Source: Dehalococcoidia bacterium (GTDB taxonomy: Bacteria; Chloroflexota; Dehalococcoidia; GIF9; AB-539-J10). From it: DNA of 34,150 nucleotides. The stretch is from positions 1 through 34,150 of the forward strand of contig SOHS01000160.1 in assembly GCA_004377135.1 (NCBI GenBank), given 5' to 3'. A program made the position numbers and the translations under genes. Of the stretch, positions 18,244 to 27,394 are shown in pieces. A model generated the notes under the pieces. That model was not told the origin of the DNA, ran no database searches, and worked only from the letters and a program-made list of their open reading frames with translations. The first letter of the stretch is position 1. Every line of letters begins with the position of its first letter.

Positions 18244-21200
18244 ATGGAAAGCCATTGCACCATTTTTATTTGTCAGGGAACAGGATGCCTCTCCAGCAGC
18301 TCTGAAGCTGTCTATGATGCGCTTAAAGAAGAAATAAAACGGCAAAGGATAAGCTATGCCGAGGTGGATTTCACTGGTTGTCACGGCTTTTGCGAGCAGG
18401 GTCCTAATGTAGTCATTGAACCTGAAGGTATTTTCTATACCCATGTCCAGGCCGAGGATGCTCCAGAAATTGTCACTTCTCATCTTCGAGATGGCAAGCC
18501 TGTGGAACGCCTTTTCTACCATGATCCGGTAACTGGCGAAGCCATACCACGCTATTCAGAGATAAACTTCTACAAAAAGCAGCAGCGTGTCATTCTGCGA
18601 AATTGCGGGCAAATCAACCCGGAAAAAATTGAGCATTACATTGATCGTGGAGGTTATCAGGCGTTGAGAAAGGCTCTTCTAATAACTTCCGAGCAGGTTA
18701 TTGAGGAGATTAAGAAATCTGGCCTTCGCGGGCGAGGTGGCGCTGGTTTTCCCACCGGCCTCAAGTGGGAGTTTTGCCGTAATGCTCCCGGAGAAAAGAA
18801 ATACGTCATCTGCAATGCCGATGAAGGCGACCCCGGTGCTTTTATGGACCGCTCCATCCTGGAAGCAGATCCCCACGCTGTCGTTGAGGGGCTGACCATT
18901 GCTGGATATGCCATGGGTGCCAATGAGGGCTACATCTATGTCCGTGCTGAGTATCCCTTAGCAGTAAAGCGAGTTCACACTGCCTTAGAGCAAGCCCGAC
19001 AAAGGGGCTTTTTGGGTAAAGATATTCTCGGCTCAGGCTTTGATTTTGTGGTGCACATCAAAGAAGGCGCCGGGGCCTTTGTTTGTGGCGAGGAAACAGC
19101 TCTAATGGCTTCCATTGAGAGCCGACGGGGCATGCCTCGTCCCCGCCCCCCATTTCCCGCCCAATCAGGTCTGGAAGGAAAGCCTACTACTATCAATAAT
19201 GTAAAGAGTCTGGCTTCCATTCCCGTTATCATTGATCGAGGGGCTGATTGGTTCGCCGGCATAGGTACCGAAAAGAGCAAAGGGACGGCTGTCTTTGCCC
19301 TCACGGGGAAGATTGCCAACAGTGGGTTGGTGGAGGTACCTATGGGCACTCCCCTATCCACCATTATTTTTGATGTCGGGGGTGGTATCCCCCGGAGCAA
19401 GCAGTTTAAGGCGGTGCAGACGGGTGGTCCTTCAGGTGGCTGTATTCCTGCCCGGTTTCTCGATTCCCCCGTGGAATATGAAACACTGGCTCAATTAGGT
19501 TCGATTATGGGCTCTGGCGGTATGGTGGTGCTGGACGAGACCACCTGTATGGTAGAGATAGCCAGGTATTTCTTGAGCTTCACTCAATCTGAGTCCTGTG
19601 GGAAGTGTGTCCCTTGCCGCCTGGGAACCAGACAAATGCTAGAAATACTGACCAGAATCACTCAGGGCAAAGGACGTGAAGAGGATATGGATACTCTGCT
19701 TACCATAGCCAAGACAGTTAAGGAATGCTCGCTCTGTGGTCTGGGACAGACCTGTCCCAACCCCGTGCTCACCACCATTGAGTACTTCAGAGATGAATAT
19801 GAAACCCACATACAAGAAAAGAAATGCCCGGCTGCTGTCTGCGATGCCCTCATGATATCACCGTGTCAGCATACCTGTCCTGTAGGAATCAATGTTCCCA
19901 AATATGTGGCTCAAATTGCTGACTGTGAGTACCTGGAGGCTGTCAACACCATCAGGGAGCGTAATCCCTTCCCCGCTATTTGCGGCCGCATCTGCCATCA
20001 TCCCTGCGAGGGGAGATGCCGCCGCGGGGAACTCGACGACTCTGTAGCTATCAGGGCGCTTAAGCGCTTTGCCGCCGACTGGTATTTTGACCACATTGGG
20101 GAATTACCTGAACCAGAACCCTTTCCCCTGACTCACAGCCAAAAAGTAGCAGTAGTAGGAGCGGGACCTACAGGGCTGTCCTGCGCCTACTTTCTGGCTC
20201 AGATGGGCTATCCTGTCACGGTCTTCGAAGCCCTCCCCCTAGGCGGGGGCATGCTCTCGGTAGCTATACCTGACTTCCGCTTGCCGCGGGAGGTTATTGA
20301 AAAGGAGATAGATTATATCGCCAAGCGGGGAGTGGAGATAAAATACGACACGCCAATCAATGTAAATTTCACCATAGAAGATATCAAAGATAGTGGCTTT
20401 GAAGCTGTCTTTATTGCCGCTGGGGCTCAAAAGAGCCAGATTATTGGTATACCCGGAGAATTGGAGGACATTGAGGGCTTCTACTATGGTTTGAGATTTC
20501 TCAGAGATGTGAAGTTTGGTAAGTCTATTAAGATTGGACGCAGGGTAGCTGTTATCGGGGGTGGTAATGTAGCCCTTGACTCTTCGCGCACAGCTCTTCG
20601 CCTTGGTGCCGATGAGGTGAGTATCTTTTACCGTCGGTCGCGGGAAGAGATGCCGGTAACTGAGGTGGAGTATGATGAGACTCTGGCTGAAGGCGTCCAG
20701 GTTAATTTCCTCGTCAGCCCCACCCGCCTGGCAAGCGATGACTGGAAAGTGACCGGTTTACAGTGTGTCCACATGAAGCTGGGTGAGCCTGATGCCGGTG
20801 GACGCCGTCGCCCAATTCCTGTTCCTGGCTCAGAGTTTTTTGCTCCAGCGGATACCGTCATTGCTGCTGTGGGGCAGGCTCCAGACCTGTCGTTTTTACC
20901 CCCGGATAGTGCTCTTGAGCGTACTCGGTGGGAAACGCTGGCGGTTGATGAAAACAAATTAGCTACTAATGTTTCCGGGGTCTTTGCTGGGGGGGATTTT
21001 GTCTCCGGGCCGGGCATGGTTATAGAAGCTATTGCAGCTGGCCGGAGAGGGGCCATCGCCATAGACAAATATCTCCAGGGCGATACCTCACGGGTCGAGA
21101 TGTACGACCTGAAGCCCAGCGTCATTGAAGAAGAAGTAATTAGAGAGGAAGAAGAAAGCTGGGAACCACAATTCAGGCCGGAAACACCCCATCTCCCTCT

Positions 21201-21303
21201 CCAGGAGAGGAAAGGTAGCTTTAAAGAGATAGAACTGAGCCTTTCTGAGGAGAAGGCGAGACAGGAGGCTAAGCGTTGCTTAAGATGCGACTTGGAAAAG
21301 TAA
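18244..21303 (+). CDS. NuoF-like NADH-binding flavoprotein fused to GltD-like FAD/NAD(P) oxidoreductase
   Basis: GLRGRGGAGFPTGLKWEF, CNADEGDPGAFMDR, SCGKCVPCRLGTRQ (NuoF) then CPVGINVPKYVAQI, VVGAGPTGLSCAYFLAQMG, VIGGGNVALDSSRTALRLGA (GltD-like). Confidence 0.92.
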   Translation: MESHCTIFICQGTGCLSSSSEAVYDALKEEIKRQRISYAEVDFTGCHGFCEQGPNVVIEPEGIFYTHVQAEDAPEIVTSHLRDGKPVERLFYHDPVTGEAIPRYSEINFYKKQQRVILRNCGQINPEKIEHYIDRGGYQALRKALLITSEQVIEEIKKSGLRGRGGAGFPTGLKWEFCRNAPGEKKYVICNADEGDPGAFMDRSILEADPHAVVEGLTIAGYAMGANEGYIYVRAEYPLAVKRVHTALEQARQRGFLGKDILGSGFDFVVHIKEGAGAFVCGEETALMASIESRRGMPRPRPPFPAQSGLEGKPTTINNVKSLASIPVIIDRGADWFAGIGTEKSKGTAVFALTGKIANSGLVEVPMGTPLSTIIFDVGGGIPRSKQFKAVQTGGPSGGCIPARFLDSPVEYETLAQLGSIMGSGGMVVLDETTCMVEIARYFLSFTQSESCGKCVPCRLGTRQMLEILTRITQGKGREEDMDTLLTIAKTVKECSLCGLGQTCPNPVLTTIEYFRDEYETHIQEKKCPAAVCDALMISPCQHTCPVGINVPKYVAQIADCEYLEAVNTIRERNPFPAICGRICHHPCEGRCRRGELDDSVAIRALKRFAADWYFDHIGELPEPEPFPLTHSQKVAVVGAGPTGLSCAYFLAQMGYPVTVFEALPLGGGMLSVAIPDFRLPREVIEKEIDYIAKRGVEIKYDTPINVNFTIEDIKDSGFEAVFIAAGAQKSQIIGIPGELEDIEGFYYGLRFLRDVKFGKSIKIGRRVAVIGGGNVALDSSRTALRLGADEVSIFYRRSREEMPVTEVEYDETLAEGVQVNFLVSPTRLASDDWKVTGLQCVHMKLGEPDAGGRRRPIPVPGSEFFAPADTVIAAVGQAPDLSFLPPDSALERTRWETLAVDENKLATNVSGVFAGGDFVSGPGMVIEAIAAGRRGAIAIDKYLQGDTSRVEMYDLKPSVIEEEVIREEEESWEPQFRPETPHLPLQERKGSFKEIELSLSEEKARQEAKRCLRCDLEK

Positions 21304-21322
21304 AAATAAGCGTTTACCAGAT

Positions 21323-21398
21323 GTCATTGCGAGGAGCGTTAGCGACGAAGCAATCTCGACGGTTGATGCTTAGATTGCTTCGCCTCGCTCGCAATGAC
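21323..21398. repeat. REP/MITE-like palindromic repeat
   Basis: gtcattgcgaggagcgttagcgacgaagcaatct...agattgcttcgcctcgctcgcaatgac; long near-perfect inverted repeat between two operon genes. Confidence 0.85.
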
Positions 21399-21439
21399 TT
21401 AGAATTTCGAGTTTGTATTTTTGACGTGGGAGGTCAGGC

Positions 21440-22084
21440 ATGAAATCTATTACTAAACAAAAGACTTTTGAGGAAATCGAACAGCAGTTAGACGGGTTTG
21501 ACCGGGTGTATATTGCTGGTTGTGGCACATGCGCCACAATGACTAAAACTGGTGGGCGGGAAGAGGTCTTGGAAATGAGGGAGCGTCTACAAGAACTGGG
21601 CAAGTTAGTCACCGGCTGGATAGTTATCCCTACCGCCTGTGATGAGATGACCGAAGTAGCTGTTAAAGAAAATAATGGAGCCATTCAGAATGCCAAATGT
21701 ATTCTGGTCATGTCCTGTGCTTTAGGAGTGCATAAGCTGAGTACCTATATTGACAAGCCGGTCATTCCAGCCCTGGATACTCTTTTCATAGGCGTCGAGG
21801 ATGGTCCGGGCTGTTTTCAAGAGGTTTGTGCCCAGTGTGGTCAGTGCGTCCTGGGAGAGACTGCTGGCATCTGTCCCCTGACGGCATGTCACAAAGGTTT
21901 GCTGAACGGCCCATGTGGTGGCACCGACAATGGTAAGTGCGAGGTGGATAAGGAAAAGGATTGTGGCTGGACTCTCATATATCAACGACTAAAAGAACAG
22001 GGCCGGCTTGATTTGATGCGTAAGTATCATTCCCCCAGAGATTGCAACGTGGCACCCAGGCCGCGAACGGCCAGGATTACATGA
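21440..22084 (+). CDS. metV: MetV-like methylenetetrahydrofolate reductase C-terminal/zinc-finger partner
   Basis: CGTCATMTKTGG, CVLGETAGICPLTACHKGLLNGPCGG; directly upstream of metF. Confidence 0.88.
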   Translation: MKSITKQKTFEEIEQQLDGFDRVYIAGCGTCATMTKTGGREEVLEMRERLQELGKLVTGWIVIPTACDEMTEVAVKENNGAIQNAKCILVMSCALGVHKLSTYIDKPVIPALDTLFIGVEDGPGCFQEVCAQCGQCVLGETAGICPLTACHKGLLNGPCGGTDNGKCEVDKEKDCGWTLIYQRLKEQGRLDLMRKYHSPRDCNVAPRPRTARIT

Positions 22085-22094
22085 AGGAGGAGCT

Positions 22095-22985
22095 ATGGCA
22101 CCGAGTTTTAGGGAAGTTCTCAAATCTGATAAATTTATAATAACCAGCGAAATCGGTCCACCAAAGGGGACGAACATTGAGAAGATGCTCCACCATATTG
22201 ACCTTCTCAAGGATAAAGTAGATGCGCTGAACGTCACTGACCACCAGAGTTCCGTAATGCGCTTTCCCTCCATTGGTGGCTGCCTGGCCATCAAGGAGAA
22301 AGGTGGCGAGCCTATATTACAGGTGACCTGCCGCGACCGTAATCGCCTTTCCCTTCAAGCCGAGCTTCTCTTCGCATACACCAGAGGCATAAGAAATGTC
22401 CTCTGCCTAACTGGAGATGCTGTTTTAGTTGGCGACCATAAGGAGGCCAAGGGCGTTTTCGACCTGGATTCAGCACAGTTGCTGAAGACAATTCGACAGA
22501 TGGAAGCGGGCAAAGACCTGGGAGGGAATGAACTCGACGGGGCTGTGGAGTTCTGTGCCGGAGCCATAGTCACACCTGAAGCAAACCCGATTGAGCCTCA
22601 GTTAATCAAGTTTGAAAAGAAGATTGAAGCCGGTGCCGAATTCTTTCAGACGCAAGCCATCTATGACCTGGACAAATTTGCTAAGTTTATGGAATATGCC
22701 CGCCAATTCCCGGTCAAGATATTAGCTGGCATTATTCTGCTTGTGTCAGCCAGGATGGCGAAATATATGACCGAAAATGTCCCGGGCGTCTCTGTGCCCC
22801 AGAACTTGATTGACGAGTTAGCGGCTGCCCCCAAAGGCGAGGCAATCAATAAAGGTATAGAAATCGCGGGCCGGATGATTACCACTCTGGAAAAAGAATC
22901 AATATGCGATGGAGTCCATGTCATGGCTATAGGCCGGGAAGAGGTGGTGCCGGATATCCTGAAAGCGGCTGGACTCGCTACCTAG
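22095..22985 (+). CDS. metF: Methylenetetrahydrofolate reductase
   Basis: ITSEIGPPKGTN, DALNVTDHQSSVMR, RNVLCLTGDAV, AGAEFFQTQAIYDLDKF. Confidence 0.93.
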   Translation: MAPSFREVLKSDKFIITSEIGPPKGTNIEKMLHHIDLLKDKVDALNVTDHQSSVMRFPSIGGCLAIKEKGGEPILQVTCRDRNRLSLQAELLFAYTRGIRNVLCLTGDAVLVGDHKEAKGVFDLDSAQLLKTIRQMEAGKDLGGNELDGAVEFCAGAIVTPEANPIEPQLIKFEKKIEAGAEFFQTQAIYDLDKFAKFMEYARQFPVKILAGIILLVSARMAKYMTENVPGVSVPQNLIDELAAAPKGEAINKGIEIAGRMITTLEKESICDGVHVMAIGREEVVPDILKAAGLAT

Positions 22986-23031
22986 TACCCCATGTAGCTA
23001 GTAGAAAAGGCAGAGACCGCTTGCCTCCTTT
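22984..23031 (+). repeat. ~48-bp hairpin repeat, copy 1
   Basis: agtaccccatgtagctagtagaaaaggcagagaccgcttgcctccttt. Confidence 0.85.
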
Positions 23032-23232
23032 CAACCTCCAATATTATTTCTCTATCTTATATCTTGTCAATACTTAATTATGTTAATACTAATCCGGAAA
23101 AACGCTTGGCAATGTGCGGGGGGTGATACAGTATAAATTAAGATTTTGAGCAACTAAATTATTACTAGTGCATTATATTTATTGAGGTATGCTTAGTTTT
23201 TCCATTGGCTAATATGGATTTAAGCGAAGAAT

Positions 23233-23895
23233 ATGAGGCTGAAGATAAAGGATAAGATATCGAAGCTTTGGACTTCTCTACTTGTTCCTCTGCCTATATT
23301 GTTCATCCAAGTAATTCCTTCATTTATATATAGAGGTATCATGTTACTCCCCGTGCTCTCATATTTTACCCGGCCCTTCGATGAGCGTTTCTATGAGGAC
23401 TTAGGCTTGTTATTTCGCACTCCCTCTCATATACCTGGCTGGGCAATCGCCAGTTTTGGTTTCCTTCTCTTTATTATCGCTTTGACGAGCATGCTTAAGA
23501 AAAGAGGTGGGCTCCTGACTTCAGGCCTATACGGAAAGGTCAGGCACCCTCAATATCTCGGCTTTATCGTGATGACATGGGGAATCTCTGCAGTTTCAGT
23601 CATCTGGGAATTCCAGAGACCCTGGTTAGGCCTCTCGTCGGGAGTCTTCGGCTATTTTTCCCATCATTGGGTTGTGGTGTCGTTAGCATATGTAGCGCTT
23701 GCATTTCTTGAAGAAAGGTATTTGTTGAAAAAGCACCCTCAAGAATACAAGGAATATAAAGAAAAGGTGCCTTTCCTATTCCCTGTACCTCATCCAAAGA
23801 AAATCCCCCAACCGATTTTTGATTTGGGTATCATAATCTTATTTTCTTTCGTTCTACAAGAAATCTATCCTCGAATTATTCAAATTCTCATTTGA
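23233..23895 (+). CDS. Isoprenylcysteine/phospholipid methyltransferase-like membrane protein
   Basis: GLYGKVRHPQYLGFIVMTWG and FLEERYLLKKHPQEYKEYKEKVPFLFP motifs with TM helices. Confidence 0.75.
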   Translation: MRLKIKDKISKLWTSLLVPLPILFIQVIPSFIYRGIMLLPVLSYFTRPFDERFYEDLGLLFRTPSHIPGWAIASFGFLLFIIALTSMLKKRGGLLTSGLYGKVRHPQYLGFIVMTWGISAVSVIWEFQRPWLGLSSGVFGYFSHHWVVVSLAYVALAFLEERYLLKKHPQEYKEYKEKVPFLFPVPHPKKIPQPIFDLGIIILFSFVLQEIYPRIIQILI

Positions 23896-23945
23896 TGATT
23901 CAGTATTTGAGCGGAGTGGTTTTATAAAAATTCTGCTCTTCGACC

Positions 23946-23993
23946 AGTACCCCATGTAGCTAGTAGAAAAGGCGGAGGCCGCTTGCCTCCTTT
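23946..23993 (+). repeat. ~48-bp hairpin repeat, copy 2
   Basis: agtaccccatgtagctagtagaaaaggcggaggccgcttgcctccttt. Confidence 0.85.
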
Positions 23994-24072
23994 TCAGATC
24001 CTAATAGCGTTTCCCACCCTCGTATTAAGGGGGGAGTTGGTCTCTCGAAAGACGGACTTTATCGCTTTTGAA

Positions 24073-24369
24073 CTAGGTTGCTCTCCTAGCTTTCAGAGAA
24101 ATATCCAAACCCAGCGCCTCCGTTGCCCTTAAAAGAGTGCTGAGTGTGGTATTATAGTCGCCTTTTTCCAGTCTGGATATGGCAGGCTGTCTTGTCCCGA
24201 TTCTCCTGGCAAGCTCCGTCTGGCTCATTCCCAGTTTGCTCCTGCGCGCTATCAGGATTCTTACCATATCGTATTTGGGCTTCAAAGCCTCATATTCCTT
24301 TCGGATTTCAGGCTTTTTGAGAAGCTCTGCCTCAAATTCGTCATAGTTCGTAGCTTTTTTATTTACCAT
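24073..24369 (-). CDS. XRE-family HTH regulator (HigA-like)
   Basis: LGMSQTELARRIGTRQPAISRLEKGDYNTTLSTLLRATEALG. Confidence 0.88.
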   Translation of the reverse strand: MVNKKATNYDEFEAELLKKPEIRKEYEALKPKYDMVRILIARRSKLGMSQTELARRIGTRQPAISRLEKGDYNTTLSTLLRATEALGLDISLKARRAT

Positions 24370-24580
24370 TCTTTACCCACCTAAAATACTTATTACAATC
24401 TATAATATAACATATAAGTTATAATGTCAATACCCTGTCAGAATTCCAGGGACACCATACCAATTAGGCCTACTACAAATTAGGATTATGTACCCAGAAT
24501 ACCAAAGGATATGTTAAGATGGGCGAAGTGGACCTCCCACTGTGGCGTGATTTCAGCAACATCTTGCTCGAGGAATAATT

Positions 24581-25264
24581 ATGTCTCTAACAAGATTCAT
24601 CAAGGATGTACTGAGGAAGCCTGAAGCAATCCCAACCCCTGGTGCCATATTCTACAATGCGACAGTGGCAAAAGTTCTTCGAAAGCCTGAAACAAAGATA
24701 GCTAATGACATAGTGGAAAAGATGGGAAACGGGACTATTCTTGATTTAGGTTCGGGAACAGGCTATTTGTCAATAGAGATTGCAAAGAGGTCACCCGGCC
24801 TGCAGGTCTATGGCATCGATCTCAGCAGGCAAATGGTCAAGATTGCAAGACGCCATGCAAAAGGCGTTGATAATGCTCGATTCGTGTTTGGCAACGCGGC
24901 CAAACTCCCTTTCAAGGATGATTCGATAGACCTTGTGATTAGTACGGGCGCTTCGCACCATTGGAAGACACCACGCATGGTGTTTGATGAATGCTATCGT
25001 GTTCTAAAAACCGGCAAGGAAGCCTGGATATACGATGGGTGTCCTGAGGTTTTCAACAATCGGGCTGATAGAAGAAAACTGAACGAGAAATATGGGTTCC
25101 TGGTTGGCCGACTCGGGCACAGAGTCTCTACACTACATGGTTTCACCAGGGAAGAATACCAGACCATGATTAAGGACATGCTGGAGCAAACGGCATTCAA
25201 AGGCAGCTACCAGATGGCGCTAACAGATATCTGGATGAAGATTACGCTTAGGAAACGGAAGTGA
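24581..25264 (+). CDS. Class I SAM-dependent methyltransferase
   Basis: GTILDLGSGTGYLSIEIAKRSPGLQVYGIDLSRQMV and FKDDSIDLVISTGASHHW. Confidence 0.87.
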   Translation: MSLTRFIKDVLRKPEAIPTPGAIFYNATVAKVLRKPETKIANDIVEKMGNGTILDLGSGTGYLSIEIAKRSPGLQVYGIDLSRQMVKIARRHAKGVDNARFVFGNAAKLPFKDDSIDLVISTGASHHWKTPRMVFDECYRVLKTGKEAWIYDGCPEVFNNRADRRKLNEKYGFLVGRLGHRVSTLHGFTREEYQTMIKDMLEQTAFKGSYQMALTDIWMKITLRKRK

Positions 25265-25280
25265 GCACGTTTGCTGTCTC

Positions 25281-25373
25281 ACAACTTTTAATTATCTAAT
25301 CAAGCCTGTTGAGCCTGATAACCTAGAGAGACTAATCCGAGAGACTCTCCTTAAACTCAAAGGTAGGCATTAG
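25281..25373 (+). pseudogene. C-terminal fragment of a response-regulator receiver domain
   Basis: Frame reads FNYLIKPVEPDNLERLIRETLLKLKGRH-stop; no receiver N-terminus in frame upstream. Confidence 0.7.
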
Positions 25374-25391
25374 AAGAGCGAGGGCTTAATT

Positions 25392-27242
25392 TTATTCCGA
25401 GGGATTATAGGGGCACATCCCGGTTACTCGATATACCTCAATAGGTGCTGACTTCCCCTTAAGCCTCTGTGCCTCGAGTTTCTCGGCCTCTATACAATCC
25501 TTTGTTTGATTGTACGTGTCAGCACCGATCCAGACTTCACCACCGGGAGCGCTGCTACAAATGCGTGAAGCAACGTTAACAGAATCTCCGATGACGGTAT
25601 ATTCAGTGCGTCCAACCGAGCCTATATTGCCGGCTAAGGCTATACCAGTGTTAATGCCAATGCCGAATTGCACCAGGATTCGCTGGTTATCGCTTTGCTG
25701 CAATTCAGCAATTTTTTGCTGTGCTTCCCACGCTGCCTGCACTGCCGACAATGCGTGCTCTGGTTGAGATTGCGGCGCGTTCCATACAGCCATGATGTTA
25801 TCACCGCCAAACTTGTTAACTATACCATCGTGCTGTACTACTGCATCGGTTACAGCTGATAAGTAAGTATTGAGCATTTCCACTACAGCTTCAGGGGGCA
25901 ACTGCTCACTTATCCGGGTAAAGTTACGGATATCAGCAAAGAGAACACTTACCTCCCTTTGCTCGCCCCCGAGGTGAAGTTCCCCAATATCAGCCCGGTT
26001 AACTATCTCCCTGGCTATTTGGGGCGAAATATATCGACCAAAAAGCTCTTTAACAAACCGTTTATCCGACTGCTCACTAACAACCATATAAACAACATTA
26101 CCGACATAGAGTACTGGAAGTAGCAACAGGGGATAAAATAGACACAGGATATATCCTCGGTCGAAAGCAAAGAAGCCGACTATCAGGTAAGCAACAAATA
26201 GGCCTACCGTTATTCCCGCTCCTTTAGCTATATCGGTCCAGTACCAGGTCCCGCAACGGGGCAAGGCAAAGGCAGTGATGCCAATTAGCAGCAGCATAAT
26301 CATTAATGTGACGATGGGGCCAGGCTCTGTTAAGAAGCGCTCTGTGAGGATGGTATCCATGGCACCAGCGTGTATAAAAACTCCGGGAACATTGCTGACT
26401 GAAGTGGGGATTGCCCAGGTGTCAGGTTCACCAGTAGCGGTCATCCCGATCAATACTATCTTGTTGTTGACTAGCGACGGGTCAAAGTCGCCACTGATAA
26501 TATCGCCATAGGGGACATAGGGTCGTTGTCTAAAGTCGGCGGAAAAGTTGATGCGTATACAGTACGAGGCATCAACTGGAATATCACGAGCCAACAAGTT
26601 AACCGTGCCATTTTCTAGCAGATATTCCTGCGGTAAAGTCATGGAGAAATGCCTGTAGAGTGCAGCCAGTGTCAATGAGGGATAGACCTGTCCTGAGCTT
26701 GACTTAACAATCAACGGTAGTCGCCTTACTGTGCCATCGCCATCGGGAATCACATTAGCGTGCCCAATATTACTGGCAGCCTGTTCTAGAGAAGCTATCG
26801 GCAGCAGGAAATTATCATAGGTAATCTCAGCTCTAGCCCGGGTGACAAGTTGGGTGCCAACGGCGGCCAGGACAACACTGTCCGCTTCGACCATTGCTGT
26901 CGCCAGCAATTCATCATCGGAGGAACTATCAACGAAGATGACATCAAAGCCGATTACTTTGGCTCCAGCTTGGCTTAAGTTATCGATGGCTTGGGCATGG
27001 AGACTGCGTGGCCACTCTGCCCACCGTCCATAAGTGTCAAGGGTATTGTCATCGATACCAGCGATAACAATATTAAGAGAAGGGGGTTGAGATGTGAAAA
27101 GCTGGTCTGACAACCACAGATTGATGCTATAGAATGGTTGGACCAGTAAAGCCACAAGCACAAAGAGGCAGCCCACCCCTATGATTACTAAAGTATGATA
27201 AAGGCGCTTACGTTGGCGCCTAGTTCTTCTACGCTTGGACAA
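25392..27242 (-). CDS. CHASE2-domain adenylate/guanylate cyclase
   Basis: Periplasmic CHASE2-like domain (IVIAGIDDNTLDTYGRWAEWPR...VIGFDVIF), TM helices, cyclase VSVLFADIRNFTRISE...KFGGDNIMAVWNAP. Confidence 0.92.
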   Translation of the reverse strand: MSKRRRTRRQRKRLYHTLVIIGVGCLFVLVALLVQPFYSINLWLSDQLFTSQPPSLNIVIAGIDDNTLDTYGRWAEWPRSLHAQAIDNLSQAGAKVIGFDVIFVDSSSDDELLATAMVEADSVVLAAVGTQLVTRARAEITYDNFLLPIASLEQAASNIGHANVIPDGDGTVRRLPLIVKSSSGQVYPSLTLAALYRHFSMTLPQEYLLENGTVNLLARDIPVDASYCIRINFSADFRQRPYVPYGDIISGDFDPSLVNNKIVLIGMTATGEPDTWAIPTSVSNVPGVFIHAGAMDTILTERFLTEPGPIVTLMIMLLLIGITAFALPRCGTWYWTDIAKGAGITVGLFVAYLIVGFFAFDRGYILCLFYPLLLLPVLYVGNVVYMVVSEQSDKRFVKELFGRYISPQIAREIVNRADIGELHLGGEQREVSVLFADIRNFTRISEQLPPEAVVEMLNTYLSAVTDAVVQHDGIVNKFGGDNIMAVWNAPQSQPEHALSAVQAAWEAQQKIAELQQSDNQRILVQFGIGINTGIALAGNIGSVGRTEYTVIGDSVNVASRICSSAPGGEVWIGADTYNQTKDCIEAEKLEAQRLKGKSAPIEVYRVTGMCPYNPSE

Positions 27243-27394
27243 CGGATTGACTGTAATCTTGATTCGCCTCTAAGTATCTGTTTTTCGTCGCCGGCTTCTA
27301 ATACGATCTCGCCATCATGATATACTGCTCTTATCTTGGTACAACCAAGCTAGAAAATGTATTGATAATAGCCTGGCAATCCAGCTAACCCCTT

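Noticed and set aside
24073-24369. Toxin-antitoxin pair with the HigA-like HTH
   Set aside because: No RelE/HigB-like toxin ORF directly upstream or downstream.
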